Shown one piece after another: positions 57,986 to 58,007 of a DNA stretch of 58,007 nucleotides. Origin of the DNA: Lachnospiraceae bacterium. Its GTDB lineage: Bacteria; Bacillota; Clostridia; Lachnospirales; Lachnospiraceae. The stretch covers positions 157,965-215,971 of the forward strand of contig FZRB01000002.1 of the NCBI GenBank assembly GCA_900199595.1. The letters are read 5' to 3'. The stretch's first letter is position 1, and each line of letters begins with the position of its first letter. Position numbers and translations under genes: made by a program. The notes beneath the pieces were generated by a model that worked only from the letters and a program-made list of their open reading frames with translations, had not been told where the DNA came from and did no database searches.

Positions 57986-58007
57986 ACTACCTTCTGTCAG
58001 ATACGGA

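Overview
The window looks like chromosome from a gut or rumen Lachnospiraceae-type anaerobe (Clostridia, Bacillota). The reasons are low-to-moderate G+C, AGGAGG-type ribosome sites, no CCA encoded in the tRNAs, a sensory [FeFe]-hydrogenase-like protein, the NfnAB electron-bifurcating pair, a VanW protein, a secreted serpin next to a class II galT, and an HscC/J-protein pair. This is inference from gene content; there is no rRNA to fix the genus.

Layout. 1-3695 (minus): the N-terminal part of a very large secreted repeat protein that runs off the left edge. Its 5' leader carries a (CTTG)10 tract and a strong hairpin. 3696-7100: a tiny integrative element or its remnant, with a tyrosine integrase, an excisionase and an XRE repressor whose probable 15-bp operators occur four times. 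Beside it is an 895-bp gene-free stretch holding an oriT-like inverted repeat and two ordered families of short repeats (four TGAAGTC pairs flanked by six AACCTANNNAGGT palindromes). tRNA-Gln(CTG) follows.

7315-11875: a [FeFe]-hydrogenase-like diguanylate cyclase (candidate H2/redox sensor making c-di-GMP), a flavin split-barrel protein and MgtE. MgtE has a strong promoter and a leader of about 395 nt ending in a 160-bp cloverleaf element. 11875-16156 (plus): galK, galT and a secreted serpin. 16205-22335 (minus): an ABC exporter pair under a palindromic operator, a ferredoxin-type aldo/keto reductase, a thioesterase and a small membrane protein.

22496-41742 (minus, mostly tightly spaced): Dus, YhaM, an aminotransferase with its Lrp/AsnC regulator, a two-component system, MutS2, an AIR-synthase-like protein, VanW, a 36-aa membrane peptide, endonuclease III, a DUF815 ATPase, MurJ (apparently leaderless), two small secreted proteins, and NfnB/NfnA. 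tRNA-Ser(CGA) follows. 42010-52608 (minus): an HscC-type Hsp70 overlapping a giant J/TPR protein with a degenerate HPD motif, a CDF metal exporter, a TagF-like polymerase, RidA and CvfB. 52796-56632 (plus): a sodium:solute symporter and Tex. 56747 to the right edge (minus): a GAF-GGDEF protein whose frame stays open past the window.

Themes: redox and energy (H2-sensor cyclase, NfnAB, Fe-S aldo/keto reductase), c-di-GMP signalling (two GGDEF proteins), cell envelope (MurJ, VanW, TagF-like, large surface protein, serpin) and a compact mobile element. The most unusual items are the repeat/oriT-like region beside the integrase, the hydrogenase-GGDEF sensor, the cloverleaf leader of mgtE, the NPE-type J-protein/HscC pair and the repeat-controlled surface gene. 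Start codons were moved from the longest open frame where a clear ribosome site supports an inner ATG; those cases are stated.
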